Shown: piece by piece, positions 1 to 12,294 of the stretch
Position numbering within the stretch: the first letter of the stretch is position 1
Layout of the letters: each line of letters begins with the position of its first letter
Source of the DNA: Cladorrhinum sp. PSN259
Lineage: Eukaryota > Ascomycota > Sordariomycetes > Sordariales > Podosporaceae
Assembly: GCA_033725935.1 (NCBI GenBank)
Contig: MU867094.1
Location: 62,001 to 126,000, forward strand
Length of the DNA: 64,000 nucleotides
Direction: 5' to 3'
Position numbers and translations under genes: made by a program
Notes under the pieces: generated by a model
Seen by the model: only the letters and a program-made list of their open reading frames with translations
The model's database searches: none
What the model was told of the DNA's origin: nothing

Positions 1-667
1 GTGTAAAGCAATCAGTTATCTCTGCGATCGTCTGTATTCTGTGATCTCGGGAGGGCAGCTGAAGTCGTTGGTTGGTATGGCTTCAACTGCCCATCAACAC
101 CCGATCTGTTGAGTTATCATACAAAATCACAAGTAATTCTTATGATTTTTCCTGTTCACTACTCCTAGCGACCACTGCACGACATGTGCAGATTATGCCT
201 GGTATCATCGCAATAAGAATCTTCATCAACTTCTCACCCATGAATTTCTTCTGCCGGACAAACCGTGTCATCATGTCCCGCTTTCTCCTCCATTAAACAT
301 GAGCGCCACGCGGGAAGAAAAAAAGCCCAAGAAACAGACATGGGACCTAAATCGCGGCCAGACACGCAGGCATGGCCAATCCAGTGAACCCAATCTTTTT
401 CGTTTTACCACAACCGCCCGCCCAGAATTATTCTCTAGGCACGCATACCTTCCCATCAGGTTTTTCTTCTCTCAAGCCGCCTATGTTACAACAGACCGGA
501 CCACTCAGCTTCGAGATCTTCTACCACTACCACCATCACATACAAACGTATTACACACAGACCACACTCGCATACAAACACATGTAGACAACAAAGGAGA
601 ACCAGACACACCTGCTCACTCACTCACTCTTACACGTAGAAAGTACACATCCCGTTTCCATCATCAA
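1..667. other. Gene-free left edge, downstream of CASP gene
   Basis: No convincing gene is seen. The open frames here are short, are not bounded by splice signals and show no recognisable domain. The part next to position 668 should hold the 3' UTR of the minus-strand CASP gene. Short ACA-rich stretches near 535-620 look like simple sequence. Confidence 0.5.
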
Positions 668-3031
668 TCACGTACTGAACCCTTCCTCCTTCCACTTACT
701 CCCCTCAGCAGCAGCATCAGCCACCTCTTTGATTCCCCTTGCCATAGCGCCCGTCCCACTAGTGATCACAACATGTTTCTCCGCATCCGTACTGCCCATC
801 CAGAAGAGCGAGAGAAACACAAGCAAGTGCAGTGCAAGGCAGTATAGTGCAAACAGGTTCCTGCTCGTCCTGCTAGCCAGGACCATCCTCGTGACGGAGT
901 ACACCACCCTTTCAGGAAGACTCATACGCTTGTAAGCCCTCGCCGACTCCCTCCCCCTAAACGCCGCGAAGGGAGAAATGTTCGACTCGTATGCCTTGCG
1001 ATACCTGTCGAGAGCGATACCTGGACTTGCAGGTCCGCCGATATTGATTGAACTAGGGTTAGGATTGCTGTTCCCAGCCGTGTACGCCGATGAGGACGAC
1101 GTCACTGCTCCCCCCGAAGTAGTCGGTCCTCCAACTCGGTTGTAGGTAGATACATAGCGAGTCTTTTCATAAAGGTTGAGATTATCCCGCTGCAAGGCGG
1201 CAATCTCTTGTCGTAGCTGTGAGACGGTGCGGTGAGATTCTGAAAGCTCCTGCTCGATTTGCGCGTTGCGCTTCTTGAAGCGATCACGCTGGGCCGTGAT
1301 CATTGGCAGGATGCCTGAGCCGCCGCCCATTGGTCGGTCCTCGAACCCTCCATCACGCGGGTTGAAGCCGCTGATGATGGATGACGTGGGGGAAGTCCTG
1401 CCGCCTGGTCTACGGCCGGGAGCAACAGATGGAGCGAACCGGCTGACGTAGGTCCCAGCAACCGAAGCTCCAGAGGGAAAGGCATTAGGTGCCTCGGCTT
1501 GGACATTGGAGAGTTCATTCTCTAACTTCTCATTGAGGTTTTGAGATTTTTCCAGCTCGGCATTTGTGCGGGAAAGCTCCTCCTGCAAGTTTTGTAACCT
1601 GGTCTGGAGGTCTTGATGAGATACACGCAAGATTGTGAGTTCGTCACTCAGCTTTTTGTTACGGGCCAACAAAAGCTGCTCCAGAGTGTCACCCTTCCCT
1701 GTAGCTGAACCGCCACTCTCATCAAGGGCTACTTCCCGCACCTCATCGTCGTCACCGGTGGAGAACTCGATGCTCTTTAGCACCTCGAGCTCCTGCTTAA
1801 CGTCCTCGTAATCGCTCCACTTCTGCACCTTGGACTTGAGGCTGTCCCGCTCCTCCTTAAGCAAGCCGACCTCCCTTTCCAACCCACGGAGCTTCGTGTC
1901 CAGAGATCGCTTCAAGCCCTCCTTCTCCACTCTGGCAGCGTCCAGTTTCCGGATCAGAGAGGAGTTCTCTGACCTCACCCGCAAGAAACCAGGGTCGTCC
2001 TCCAGTGATGCCTCGGTATGAGCAGGTACCTGTGATTTGGCTTGAGCCAATTCCAGGCGCAACTGCTCATTCCGAGCCTCGACTTCAGCAAGCCGCGTGC
2101 TTGTACGCTCCAGGTCTGAATGCACCATCTCCAGCTCGGCGCTCGTAACGTGTCCTCGTTGACCTTCTTCGCCATCGTCCTTGCCCAACCGCTGATTGAC
2201 CTCATAACTGGCCTTGATCTCATTAAGCAAACGGTCCTGGTTTTCGAGCTTGTCCTCCAAGGCCTTTTCCTTGGCAACCCAGTTGTCCTGCTTCTCCTCT
2301 AGTACTGCAGTCCAAGACTTCTCAACCTCCTTCACTTTACTCTCGAGGTTTTCCTCCAGCCCTTTTCTCGTATCGCGTTCCGTTTGTAGTTTAGATTCCG
2401 TATCCTCAAGCTGGTTTGTCAATCGCTTGACTGTATCTTGTAAATGTTGGTTCTCCTTGCTGAGTTTTGGAAGTGTGTCCTCAGACACAAGCATCGAATC
2501 TACTGACGCCTCGAGTAATGGGTATGGATCGGGTGCTTCGGAAAGGGGGGTGTATGCTTGTAGAAATGCCGAGTTGACCGACTTGGAGTGATTTGTGAGG
2601 AGATCGATAAATGTTTGGTAAGCTGTTTCATGGAATCATCAGTCAGAGTGAGCTTCATGGCCATGGGACCGTAATGGAATACTCACCTTTGAGCAGGCCT
2701 TTGATCTCGGACAGTTTGCCGGCATCATCTAGCTTTCTAAAGTCTTTGGTTTTCTGCGCAAGGTCCTTTCGTTGCACTGTAGAGTCTCGTTGGTAGGTGA
2801 CTATTTCCGAGGCTGTGTTGTCCAGGTTGGAGACCAATGTGGTAAAGTCGAGACCTAGAGAGAGGCCAGTTGGTTAGTCCTGGCGAGAGGAAGTCATGAT
2901 AACATTGGATTCGGCATACTTCTCCATTGCGAGATGGCGTTTTGGAACTTGTTAACTGATTCGTTGCTTGAAAGGTTCGCTGCAGCACCTGCTGCCGCCA
3001 CAGGGGCGTCTGGGTTGGCGTCTTCAGCCAT
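668..3031 (-). CDS. CASP/Coy1-like Golgi membrane coiled-coil protein
   Basis: Three exons: 3031-2920, 2854-2687 and 2622-668. The introns are 65 and 64 nt with GTATGC and GTGAGT donors. The spliced product is 744 residues and starts MAEDANPD. The N-terminal part (about residues 28-136, with FQNAISQWRSLDFTTLVSNL) is the conserved CASP/CDP N-terminus. It is followed by about 350 residues of heptad-rich coiled coil and then by the CASP C-terminal region. A single membrane anchor lies at about residues 683-702 (LFALYCLALHLLVFLSLFW), leaving about 40 residues in the lumen. CASP (yeast Coy1) is a Golgi tail-anchored golgin acting in retrograde intra-Golgi transport. Length, order of parts and anchor all match the family. 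The gene is head to head with the Vps3 gene at 3557. A Golgi location is inferred from the family. Confidence 0.93.
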
Positions 3032-3556
3032 TGCTTTCTATATGTTGAGGGCCAGTTATGTATTTGAGATAGGATTAAAGCAAGTTTCGTGTTTCTTGTT
3101 ATGGTGTTGCTAGCACCAATGTCGTCGATTATGTGGTTGGGCTCTTCGACCTCTATTGACAGGTGACAGTGTTCGATGTTCCATTAAAGGTGGCCGCAAC
3201 ACACGACGCTGACACGGCACGGTACCTTAGGGAGGAATTGCGCCAAGATGGCCCGAGCGGATGGGCCGAACTGCTGCAGTTAGGGGAGTTGGAGCTGAGC
3301 TTCGTCACCCGCACACAAGTGGAGCTTGGAAGCATCAGCTAGCTACAGGGGTCCAACAGCAACTCGCACCTGGAGCAGGCTTCCAGGTTCCAAGGAATCA
3401 TGAAGGCGCCGCGCCATCCACCCCTCAGCTTCCCAATCTCCCCAAACATTTCAGAACGTGGAGATACGGAGACGATACTATAACCAAGCCTGGTGCTTTA
3501 CGACAACCAGATTGCTAGCAACGACCTTGTTCAGCCGAAATGTTGCGGGAGATGCA
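3032..3556. promoter_or_regulatory. Shared upstream region of CASP and Vps3 genes
   Basis: This 525-bp gap lies between the start codons of two divergent genes, so it must hold the promoters and 5' UTRs of both. I see no clear TATA box. An open frame runs into the Vps3 reading frame from an upstream ATG at 3458, so the exact Vps3 start and this boundary are uncertain. Confidence 0.6.
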
Positions 3557-6500
3557 ATGGCATCCGAACCGCAGAGGAATCACAGGGCAGCAGCAATAGC
3601 AGCACCGCAGGCCAGGACAGGCCCGTTCGGGTTGCGCCCGCTGCTCCATGGCGTCCCTCTGTCAGAAACCGGTGATAATGAGGGCATAAAGATCAACTGT
3701 GTCGATTATTCAGGTATGCGCTCATAGAAATCATTGGAGCAGAGGGAATGCGCTGACCGTGCGTTATCAGATGGGAACCTCTACATTGGCACGTCAGCTT
3801 CGGAATTGCTTCACTTTTTCCGGATACCGCCCGATCCCAACGATCCAAACCCAGCTGATACCTTCATTCTTGCCTCCAGGCGAAAACTAGAAACCCCGCC
3901 TGGGCCTTCACGGCCCGGTGTTCAGCAGATTCTCCTGCTGCCACGAGTTAACAAGGCATGCATTTTGTGCGACTGGACTGTGTCCTTCTACTCCTTACCC
4001 GAGCTGAGCCCAGTCTATGGCACCACTCAGGTCAAGAACTGCAATTGGATTGGTGGTGCGGATCTCAATGAGGGAGCTGGCGATACCGGGAACGACGCAG
4101 CGGGCGCCGTTACAGTCTTGCTGTCATTGAACCGCCGAATACGGCTTATAAGAATAGGGGATGAGGCGCCGCGCGTCGTAAGGACGATGGACATCCCGGG
4201 AACCACTCTCAGTGTTCGTCGAGACTCTATCGCATGCGTAGCTGACTCCAAAAGCTACCAGTTGTTGAACGTTGACGAGGCGCGCAGAATTCCTCTCATG
4301 AGTATCTCCTCGCTTGATAACTTGCCTGATGGTAGCCCTTTTGGACAAGCACAGAATGTTGCTGGTCCCCCCGACGGAGGTCTTTTCAGGAGCTCCTCTT
4401 CGGCTTCGTCGCGTCCATCTTTTGAACACCAGACACATTCTAGAAGTACGAGCTTGGGCGGCTTTATCTCTAAAAGTATTCATCGGAGGAACGGGGAACC
4501 GGATGACCCGGTGTTCCAGGATGCAGATGTCCCGCCACCATCACGAAGTCCTGCGCCTTCGGGAGCTCAGCAAAACAAGCCCCTGCCTCCCTCTCCTCCG
4601 TCGGACGCATTGGCGGCTCAAGCTGCGGGCGCAACACAGACGCGTACACCACCTGCACGTACGATGTCACCCGCAGCGCCCGCAGCGGTTTCGCTCAGGC
4701 CTCATATTGTGTCCCCCACCTCAGAAGAGTTTCTTCTTGTGACCGGCACTGGTCCTCTTGACCCAGGTATTGGCATGTTCGTGAATCTGGATGGCGACCC
4801 AACCCGGCCAACCATAGAATTCGAAAGATATCCGCGTGAGATTGTGGTTGACGGAGGATCAGCTGACGTTTCTTCATCACACCCCTCTCTGGGCGAGGTC
4901 GAGGGTTTTGTCTTGGCATCCATGTCGAAGGAGTTTGAGGATGGAATACATGAGGGGCTTGAAATCCAACGATTTGATGTGAACTTTGGCGAGGATGAAC
5001 CGGAGAGGTGGTGGCTGGAGGTCGAGGACCCGAATTCGGAAACTCCGAACTCTAATATACCAATAGGTATCAGGTCTATGGTGCAGAGCGAAGAGATGCC
5101 GTTTGAGATGGTCGTTGAGAAGTTGAGTCAGAGACGATTCTCACCATTCATGGGACACTCGATCACCCCGACCATGTCGCTGAGAAGTTTCGATCCCCGG
5201 ACTGCGCATTCTATTGAGAGGCTGAGTCAGGAGAGAGAGCTTTTTGATCAGACCGAGTCAGAAGAAGAGGTCCTTCCCAAGGGATGGGAAACTACTAGGA
5301 ATAAAGAAGGAGAAGATTTTGTGCGAGCACTGGCTAAAAGCTCTTCAAGGTTGGCTGTATGGAAGGGCTCAAACATATGGTGGGCAGTACGAAATCCACT
5401 TCTTTTACAGCTGGAAGATACCCTGGAGAAGGTTGCTTCGCAAGAACAGTCACCGGGCTTGCAAAACACGGAAACCAGAAGACAGATTTTATCTTTACTT
5501 GATACAGTCAAGAACCGGGAACCAAAAACCGAGCTAGAGTTCATGACAATTGGTTATATCAAGCAAAGAGCTAGCATCATGCTTCTCGAGGCGTTCCTCA
5601 ACTCACTAGCGACACCGTTCACGGATGCGGAAATCAAAGCAATGGAAGAAAATCTACTCGGCGGAGACCTGGACGCTCGCGTCGTTTTGTCTCTGATACC
5701 TGCTCTTCGGAACGAGATCATCGTGAGTAAGAAGGGTATTTGGATCTATGGTGGGATCAAGACAGCTGTCGAGGGGTACATGGTAGAAAGAAACGAGGGC
5801 GGACCTGTTGTCCAGGGAGTCTGCTCCTTGGCACCTCATGTACTTGAATTTCTCCGGCGCTTTCTCACAGCCTGGAGAAAGAAGAAAGGGTTCGGAAGTA
5901 TCCCAGATGAGGTCTTTCGAACAGTTGATGCCTGTCTCTTGTCGGTGCTGTTAGAGCTGGATAAGGATACTCCGTCTGGGCAGAGCGGAAGATCGGGCTC
6001 TGTGCGGAAAGATCTCAATGATCTTGTTGACAACGGGGTAGACTGTTTCGAAAGAGCAGTGGATCTTTTAGAAACCTACCGCAGACTTTTTGTGCTCAGC
6101 AGACTTTATCAAAATCGCAAGATGTCAGCCGAGGTGCTCGCGACATGGAGGCGCATAATGGAAGGAGAAGAAGACCGGGGCGGCGAGTTAGGAAACGGCG
6201 AGCAGCGCGTCAGGAGTTACCTCTCGAACCTCAGCAATCAGGGCTTGGTTCAGGAATACGGCATCTGGCTGGCCACACGCAATCCAAAACTTGGTGTTCA
6301 GGTTTTTGCAGACGAACGGGGTCGGGCACCAAAGTTCGAGCACACGCAGGTAATTGCATTGCTAAGGGAGGAAGCGCCTGACGCGGTGGCGTATTACCTT
6401 GAACATCTTGTGTTTGACAAAGGAAACACAGCGTATGTCAACGAGCTGATTACATTTTACCTTGATGTTGTCATTACAGATTTGACAAACTCGAAAGACT

Positions 6501-7339
6501 CGCGAGAGATGGTGGCGAATTCGTACGAGGCCTACAGGGCTTTGGAGCCACCAAAGCCCACGTATATTAGGTTTCTGTCGGATAATGCCCCGCCGAATGA
6601 TGACGTCTGGCAGGCGAGGCTGAGGTTGTTGCAATTGTTAAGTGGCGGGCACAGTTACGATGCGGCTGCTATTGCTAGAAGGATTGATGAGGTCATTACT
6701 AGTATCTTGCCTCAGCAAAATGGTGATGCAGACAAGGAGATGGCAACACTGAGTGGGTTTGATTCGGCTCACAAGATGCAGCCTCTCGTTCCTGAGGCTA
6801 TTATTCTTGCTGGCAAGGGTAGACGGCACGAAGATGCACTGAGGCTTCTGGTGCATAGGCTAGGCGATTACGATACGGCCGTGTCGTATTGCTTGCGCGG
6901 TCCCGCGGCCTTGTCGCCTGCCAGCGTCAGGAGGAATAGTAAGAGGAGGGATAGCGAGAGTAGCTTACCGCCTACGTGGGAGGAGCAACAAAAACTGTTT
7001 GGATTCCTGCTCAAGATATTCTTGGCCCTCGAGGATGCGGAAGAGAGAATAGAGCAGACTGGGGCCCTACTAGAGAGGTTTGGGGCTTGGTTTGATGTAC
7101 TTGAAGTGCTAGGTCTCATACCTGATACCTGGGAGGTGGACGTTGTGGCCGGCTTTCTTGTCGCTGCACTGAGAAGATTGGTTGTGGAAAGCAGGGAGAC
7201 GGTTGTGGCGAGATCGTTGAGCGGGGCGGAGAATTTGAGGGTTGGGTTTGAGTATGTGGTGAAGGTTGAGGAGAAGGGCCCAATGGTTGAGGGTGGGGGG
7301 AGGTGGGATGGGGAGGAAGAGGGACAGGAGATGATGTAG
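3557..7339 (+). CDS. CORVET subunit Vps3-like (TGFBRAP1/Vps39 family, CNH domain)
   Basis: Two exons, 3557-3713 and 3771-7339, are separated by a 57-nt intron; the joined reading is NCVDYSDGNLYIGTSASELL. The product is 1241 residues, or 1274 if the in-frame ATG at 3458 is used. I chose 3557 because conserved sequence begins only about 20 residues later. The N-terminal third has the citron-homology (CNH) beta-propeller pattern, interrupted by a Ser/Pro-rich insertion (about residues 230-340). The C-terminal two thirds are the alpha-helical Vps39/TGFBRAP1 region. The opening, with INCV followed by LYIGTSASELLHF, resembles TGFBRAP1/Vps3 more than Vam6/Vps39. Vps3 binds Rab5-type GTPases within the CORVET tether on early endosomes. 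That role is known for the family, and the choice of Vps3 over Vps39 is my inference. The last about 25 residues are Gly/Glu-rich. Confidence 0.88.
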
Positions 7340-10300
7340 GACGGAAAGGAATTAGAAAAAGGCCATAATCCTAGATTTATGTCATAATACCGTGTCGATG
7401 GTGTTGAGTTGTAATGTTTAGATGGTTCCACCCCTATTTTCCCATCCTGTTTATTTCACCTCGAGAACAATATTGTTGGGCCTGGTGAGAGGACATCTTG
7501 CTATGATGCATCTCAACCTCGGCCTTGCCCCTTTAGCTGCTGAAGCTCTCGGTTAATGAACATCAAACGGTTTCTCAACCGACCCGGTCCAAGACGACAA
7601 ACCTCGCGCATACCTGATAGCTAGCGCCTTTTGCCGTCTTTTTCCTTATTGGTCATCATGAGCCCTTTATAGAGCAGCATAGCTGGTAAAAAGGAGGACA
7701 CTTGGTGCAGATTTCTCCCCACAAGAAGAGAAGGGCAACAACAAAACTTGGGTCATGCATGCTGGCCTTAGACCCCCCTGCAGTCTGGGCTGACTGATGT
7801 CAATCTCCCTCGCATGCTACCACATCAGGAAGGTAGATACGTTTACAGAGCGTGTGCAAGTATGCAAAGTGGCTGACTGGGAGAACCTGGGTGAGAACTT
7901 GCCTCGCTATTACTTGCTTCTAGACGTTGTGTTACATATCATAAGAACCAGCCGTCGGTGAGTGAGTGAGAAAAAGCTTCGAAAGTACGTTTTTCCTGTA
8001 CTGTATTCTCTGCGTGTATATGTCCGGCTCAGGGGTAAATATAAAATAAAAACGTACCTTGTGTGTCTGGTCTTTCTCTCGGCCGAAATCAGTGGCTTTG
8101 TGTTACCTCGCCAAAGTCAAGGCACATGGATGGAATAAGCACTTGGGGAGATTGTTTCAGGAGGTGGGCAATCGCTCGCCGATTGGGTGGCTGTTTCGTA
8201 TATTTCTACCGAGTAAGAGAGTACACTGCTCTCATTTGTCCACATACGTGCTTTCCTTTTTCGGGAAGATGCTCGGTATGTTCGTCCTACTACGGTATAT
8301 CCAAGATGTTTGCATTCTTGGGTTGGATAGGACAAACTGAATGTAAATTCCCGCAAATTCGGAACGACATAAGCGAAGACAAGCTGAACCGGGTTGACGG
8401 GAGAGGACATATATACACACTGCCCACACGAAACAAACAAAGTTCAAATGCAGCTAAAATAAATTAATTAGCAAAGTTCCTGGCATACGGAGTAGGACGG
8501 ACTTCGTTTAGAAGGCCTTTTGTTGCTGCCGCGCAGTCGGTTAATCAATCCGAGGTTAGGGGTCAGGGTCTAGATTCCAGACCGATCTCCCTCCCAACCT
8601 CCTTACAACTTTACCGACCCAAAACCCAATGCTCCCAACCGCTCTTCATAATAACACACGATCGGAAGCGAGAATGTGACGGGACTTGACTACCTTGTCT
8701 CCTTGTTCCCCCGGTTTGGAGGGTGGTATTCATCCGCCCCTTCTTTCTCAATCCTGCGGTAAAGAGAACGTCAGAGCGCACAACAGAGTGACAAGAAATG
8801 ACAATGTTAGGTAACCAGATCATCCACATCTTTTTTTCTCTTTCTGGACAGAGTAGAATGATGCAAGAAAAAGATGCATCTCCCACGTCCCCTATGCGAC
8901 ATAAACGGGACGGCTTGCCACCTCGCTTCTCTTTGAACGGGCGCGGTTCGGGTGGGATAAATGTCTCTGATGAAATTGTCACACACACCCACACACACAA
9001 AGACGGCTCGGCGATCGCGCCGAAAGAATCTGAGTTTGCGTTGGGTTTTTTATGTGTGAGTGGTCGTCTGATGCAAGTCAAGTTGGGGAAATGCGAAAAC
9101 GGAGGAAGCGGGAGAAATGGAGAAGGAGCGGAGTAAAACGGTGCGTGGTGTGGGGATGTTGGTTGCAATGCTGTCTAAGATCGCCAAGAACCCCGGTCCC
9201 GTTCTCCTTTTCTTCTCTGTTCTATTTTCTAGTTGTGTCATTTCTTTTCTTCAAACACTTACTTGTGGGATTCGAAAGCTTTTATGATGATGAGCCAAAA
9301 TTTCCTGGGGGACGTAACATCGCGTGGAACCGTGGTGTGTGTGGACCAACTTGGAGAGACACCTGATGACCAACTGTAACAAAGATCACCCCGCGGTTTC
9401 CCCATACTCATTTTCTGTTGGAGCGCAAGCCAGAAAATGGACGGAAGGAAGGAATCAAGACGCCGTAGACACCGGGGCCTAAAAGGCCAATTCTAAGAGA
9501 GAGACTCGTTCCTCTCTGCGAACAAAGTTCATGATTAATTCGTTTTTATTGACCCGAGGCACGTGTCTCTTTGTGCGTGGTTATAAGACATTTGACTCGA
9601 GGGGAAGAAAACCATGCAACATGTGCGTGTGTATTGTACCTATTTCTAGGTAATTAAATTGCGCTGCATGGCCATTTCTCTATTTGACTGTTGTGTCGGC
9701 GAGCCCGGAAATTTGAACCACAGCCCTGGGAATTTGTGGACGGCCTGGGTCTGTCTTGGAATGGTACAGTAACATGCACATGTACAGCAAACATGTGGTT
9801 TTGTGGACTAAGATGTTACCCTAACATTTAATCGCTCAGCATTCGCTGAGCCAGAGATAAGGCGCTAGGACTGAGCTTTGACGTCTTGGCCGACTGCTTC
9901 CCTGGGCTTGTTTCTCATCAAGGCAACAGAATTTCAACGCTCAAGTTCAAATCTTCTGAGCTATACAAGTGGAATATCCATATCCCATGCTGAGAAGAGG
10001 CGTATCTTGGTTCTACAGTATTTTCTATGTGGCATGGACCATGAAATGATATATAATATTGGACGCTTGCGTTCTGGGCTGAACTGCATTGCCCATCCCG
10101 TCAAATCAACCCATCAACCCATGTTCGGGATGCGGAGGTGAAAACGTACTTATGGATCGAAAAAATGTGGCAGATGGAAACCAAGCAGCACCGAGATCCT
10201 AAAGATTTGCGGGGAAAGACGCCATAGGTAACAAAAGCAATAAAAAATGCACATGGTCCCCCTGTGCTATCCTGCCAGTGTCTCGGGACCTGACAACAAC

Positions 10301-10809
10301 ACAATATCGGCTTGTTCTACCTACTAAACTGTTCTGACGTATTGACAATTTTCCCAGTATCAACTACCAAACCGTTATGTCGCGTTGGGTGCGTTGCAGC
10401 GTCGGCACCAATCTTCCGAGAGGCGCAGTTCAGGAACATGACATTATGTTATAGGTGCACCCTGAATTATGTGTGGGAATGTCATTGCAAATCATTCGAA
10501 TTACATCTTTTACATAATAACCCTGTCTTCTCTGCTCAGATGAGCTACAACACCAAAAAGACTCTGCTACGCCGTTTTATTCCTCCCAGCCAACTCCGGC
10601 CCTAACTGGCCTACCTCGTGTGACCTCCACGTAACATCAACTTCGGTAGGGAAAGGGCCACTGTTAAAAGGCAAATTGCTTCGCTATGAGCGAGCTCAAG
10701 CAAGATTCTTTGAAAGATCGCAATAATATTACATAGGAGTGTAAATCCGTTTTCGGTGTAAAATGTTGGTTAAATAGATAATAATAATCAGTTCGTTTTA
10801 TCTTCCCAA
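7340..10809. other. 3.5-kb intergenic region without a supported gene
   Basis: The region separates the 3' ends of the Vps3 (+) and GPCR (-) genes, so it is a convergent gap. Open frames of up to 185 codons on both strands (for example around 8611-9168) are rich in Pro, Ser and Cys, lack domain-like segments and are not extended by good splice sites. I see no tRNA boxes, no inverted repeats and no transposase motif. Confidence 0.45.
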
Positions 10810-12294
10810 TTATGCTTTTGAAATATCAGAGGCAGGCAATGGGTCCTGTGAGTTCCTCTCTGTCCCTGTTCCTGTTCCTGCCAGCTCCGTCATGCTCTCA
10901 CTCTCATAAGTCTTGTCGCTAGACTTGGAACCGTTTCGAACACTGCTCATCCTCTGGAAGTTTCTGCTGCCTGCAACAATTTCCTTGCGCTCACGCGAGG
11001 AGCGCCCCCAGGATCGGATATCCTCCCACAGCATTCTGCATGCCTGCCAGGATGTTACCATGTAGATTATAGCGTTCCAGAACCCTTGCAGCGGAAGCAC
11101 AAATGCCGACATGTACTCAAGTGGTAGAGAAGCGTGGCCCTGGTGAACAACCGAGTAGACTCTGTTTGCGCTTGATGGAATCCATGTGACGAGCATGGCC
11201 GTGAAGAAAAGAATTGCGCATTTGGTATACGACCAGGTCGCATTGTTGGCCTCATAAAGGGCGCGCCGACGCAGGGGATTAGCCCCAGTTGCCGGCCGTG
11301 TCGCCGTGGGAGACTCAGTGGTGACGTTATTTTGTGCGGGTGCTACCGGAACCTCGCCGTAGGATTCGCGGCGATCGGCGGCGCGTCGGGTGGAGGAAAT
11401 GTGCACAGAGTAGGCCGGGTTAGGTGGTTTGGGCTCTTGTCCGAGAGGCTCCAAGCCGATGGCATTCTTGCCAATTACTTCGGTCGTGACGGACACCTCC
11501 GTGGTCTTGACCGAGCTGAATGGGTCTTCGAACATGGAAAAGGTCGTGTCGACGGTGTTGTCGTGGTGGCTAGTGCTAAAGTCCCGTAATTGCTTGTGTT
11601 TCTTGTAAATTTCGCGGCCAGCGCGAATATAAATAAAGAAGGTGATGAGTATAACAATCCAAATGGGCCCATAGAAGGTTGCTATCCGAAAAATATCCCA
11701 TCTTGGAGCGATCCAGCACCAGAGGGTCGCGTTACCGTACATTCGCCCCTTGTGAGGTGTCCGAATGAATATGTAGGTCAAGGCGATGACAAAGGGGATT
11801 CCGTAGCAAGCAAGGAGATATGGAACCTCCATCCTTCGTAGCCTTTGGGCATCGAACTTGAAGTAGAATGTCAGGTAGACGTTCACGGCCATGGCCAGTG
11901 TCCAGAAAGTATCGGCAGGCATAAACCTAGTGGAAGGAGTTAGTGACTCTAACTAGTTTGCGGTCGTGTCTGTCAAGAATGAGACCTACATCTGGATGAG
12001 AAATGCTTGGAACTGACAGCCAGCCGAGGTGGGATCTCCAATAAAGGACCTCGCCATCAACGTGGCCGCATTCGTCACAAGATTTCCAAAGGATGCATAG
12101 AACACCAGCCGGTTGATGGGCTTGTGGAAGGCCTTGGAGAGACAGAACGTGGCGATGACGAGTAAAGAGCCGAGCAAGGAAAAGACGGAACAGACTCGCT
12201 CAATGATGCTGAAAATGTCGACGGGCAGTTCTCGTAGACCTGGGTCCATTGTGTGGTTGTGTTCCATCTTGGGAATTGGTGCGCCAAAAGACAC
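10810..12294 (-). CDS. cAMP-receptor-like seven-transmembrane GPCR
   Basis: Two exons, 12294-11990 and 11926-10810, with a 63-nt intron; the joined reading is FLIQMFMPADTFW. The product is 473 residues. Hydrophobic segments fit seven helices: TM1 about 34-52, TM2 about 62-80, TM3 about 97-122, TM4 about 137-156, TM5 about 182-203, TM6 about 336-355 and TM7 about 373-392. The third intracellular loop is long (about 205-330, Ser/Thr-rich), followed by a hydrophilic Ser-rich tail. Layout and sequence match the fungal cAMP-receptor-like class (Neurospora GPR-1 type, Aspergillus GprH type, Dictyostelium cAR family). Members act at the plasma membrane through heterotrimeric G proteins. The ligand cannot be told from sequence. 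The gene stands alone, with 3.5 kb and 5.2 kb of gene-free DNA on its sides. Confidence 0.9.

Noticed and set aside
299..847. 182-codon plus frame at the left edge
   Set aside because: It overlaps the 3' end of the CASP gene antisense and has no domain.
8611..9168. 185-codon minus frame
   Set aside because: Low-complexity Pro/Ser start, no conserved features, and competing frames.
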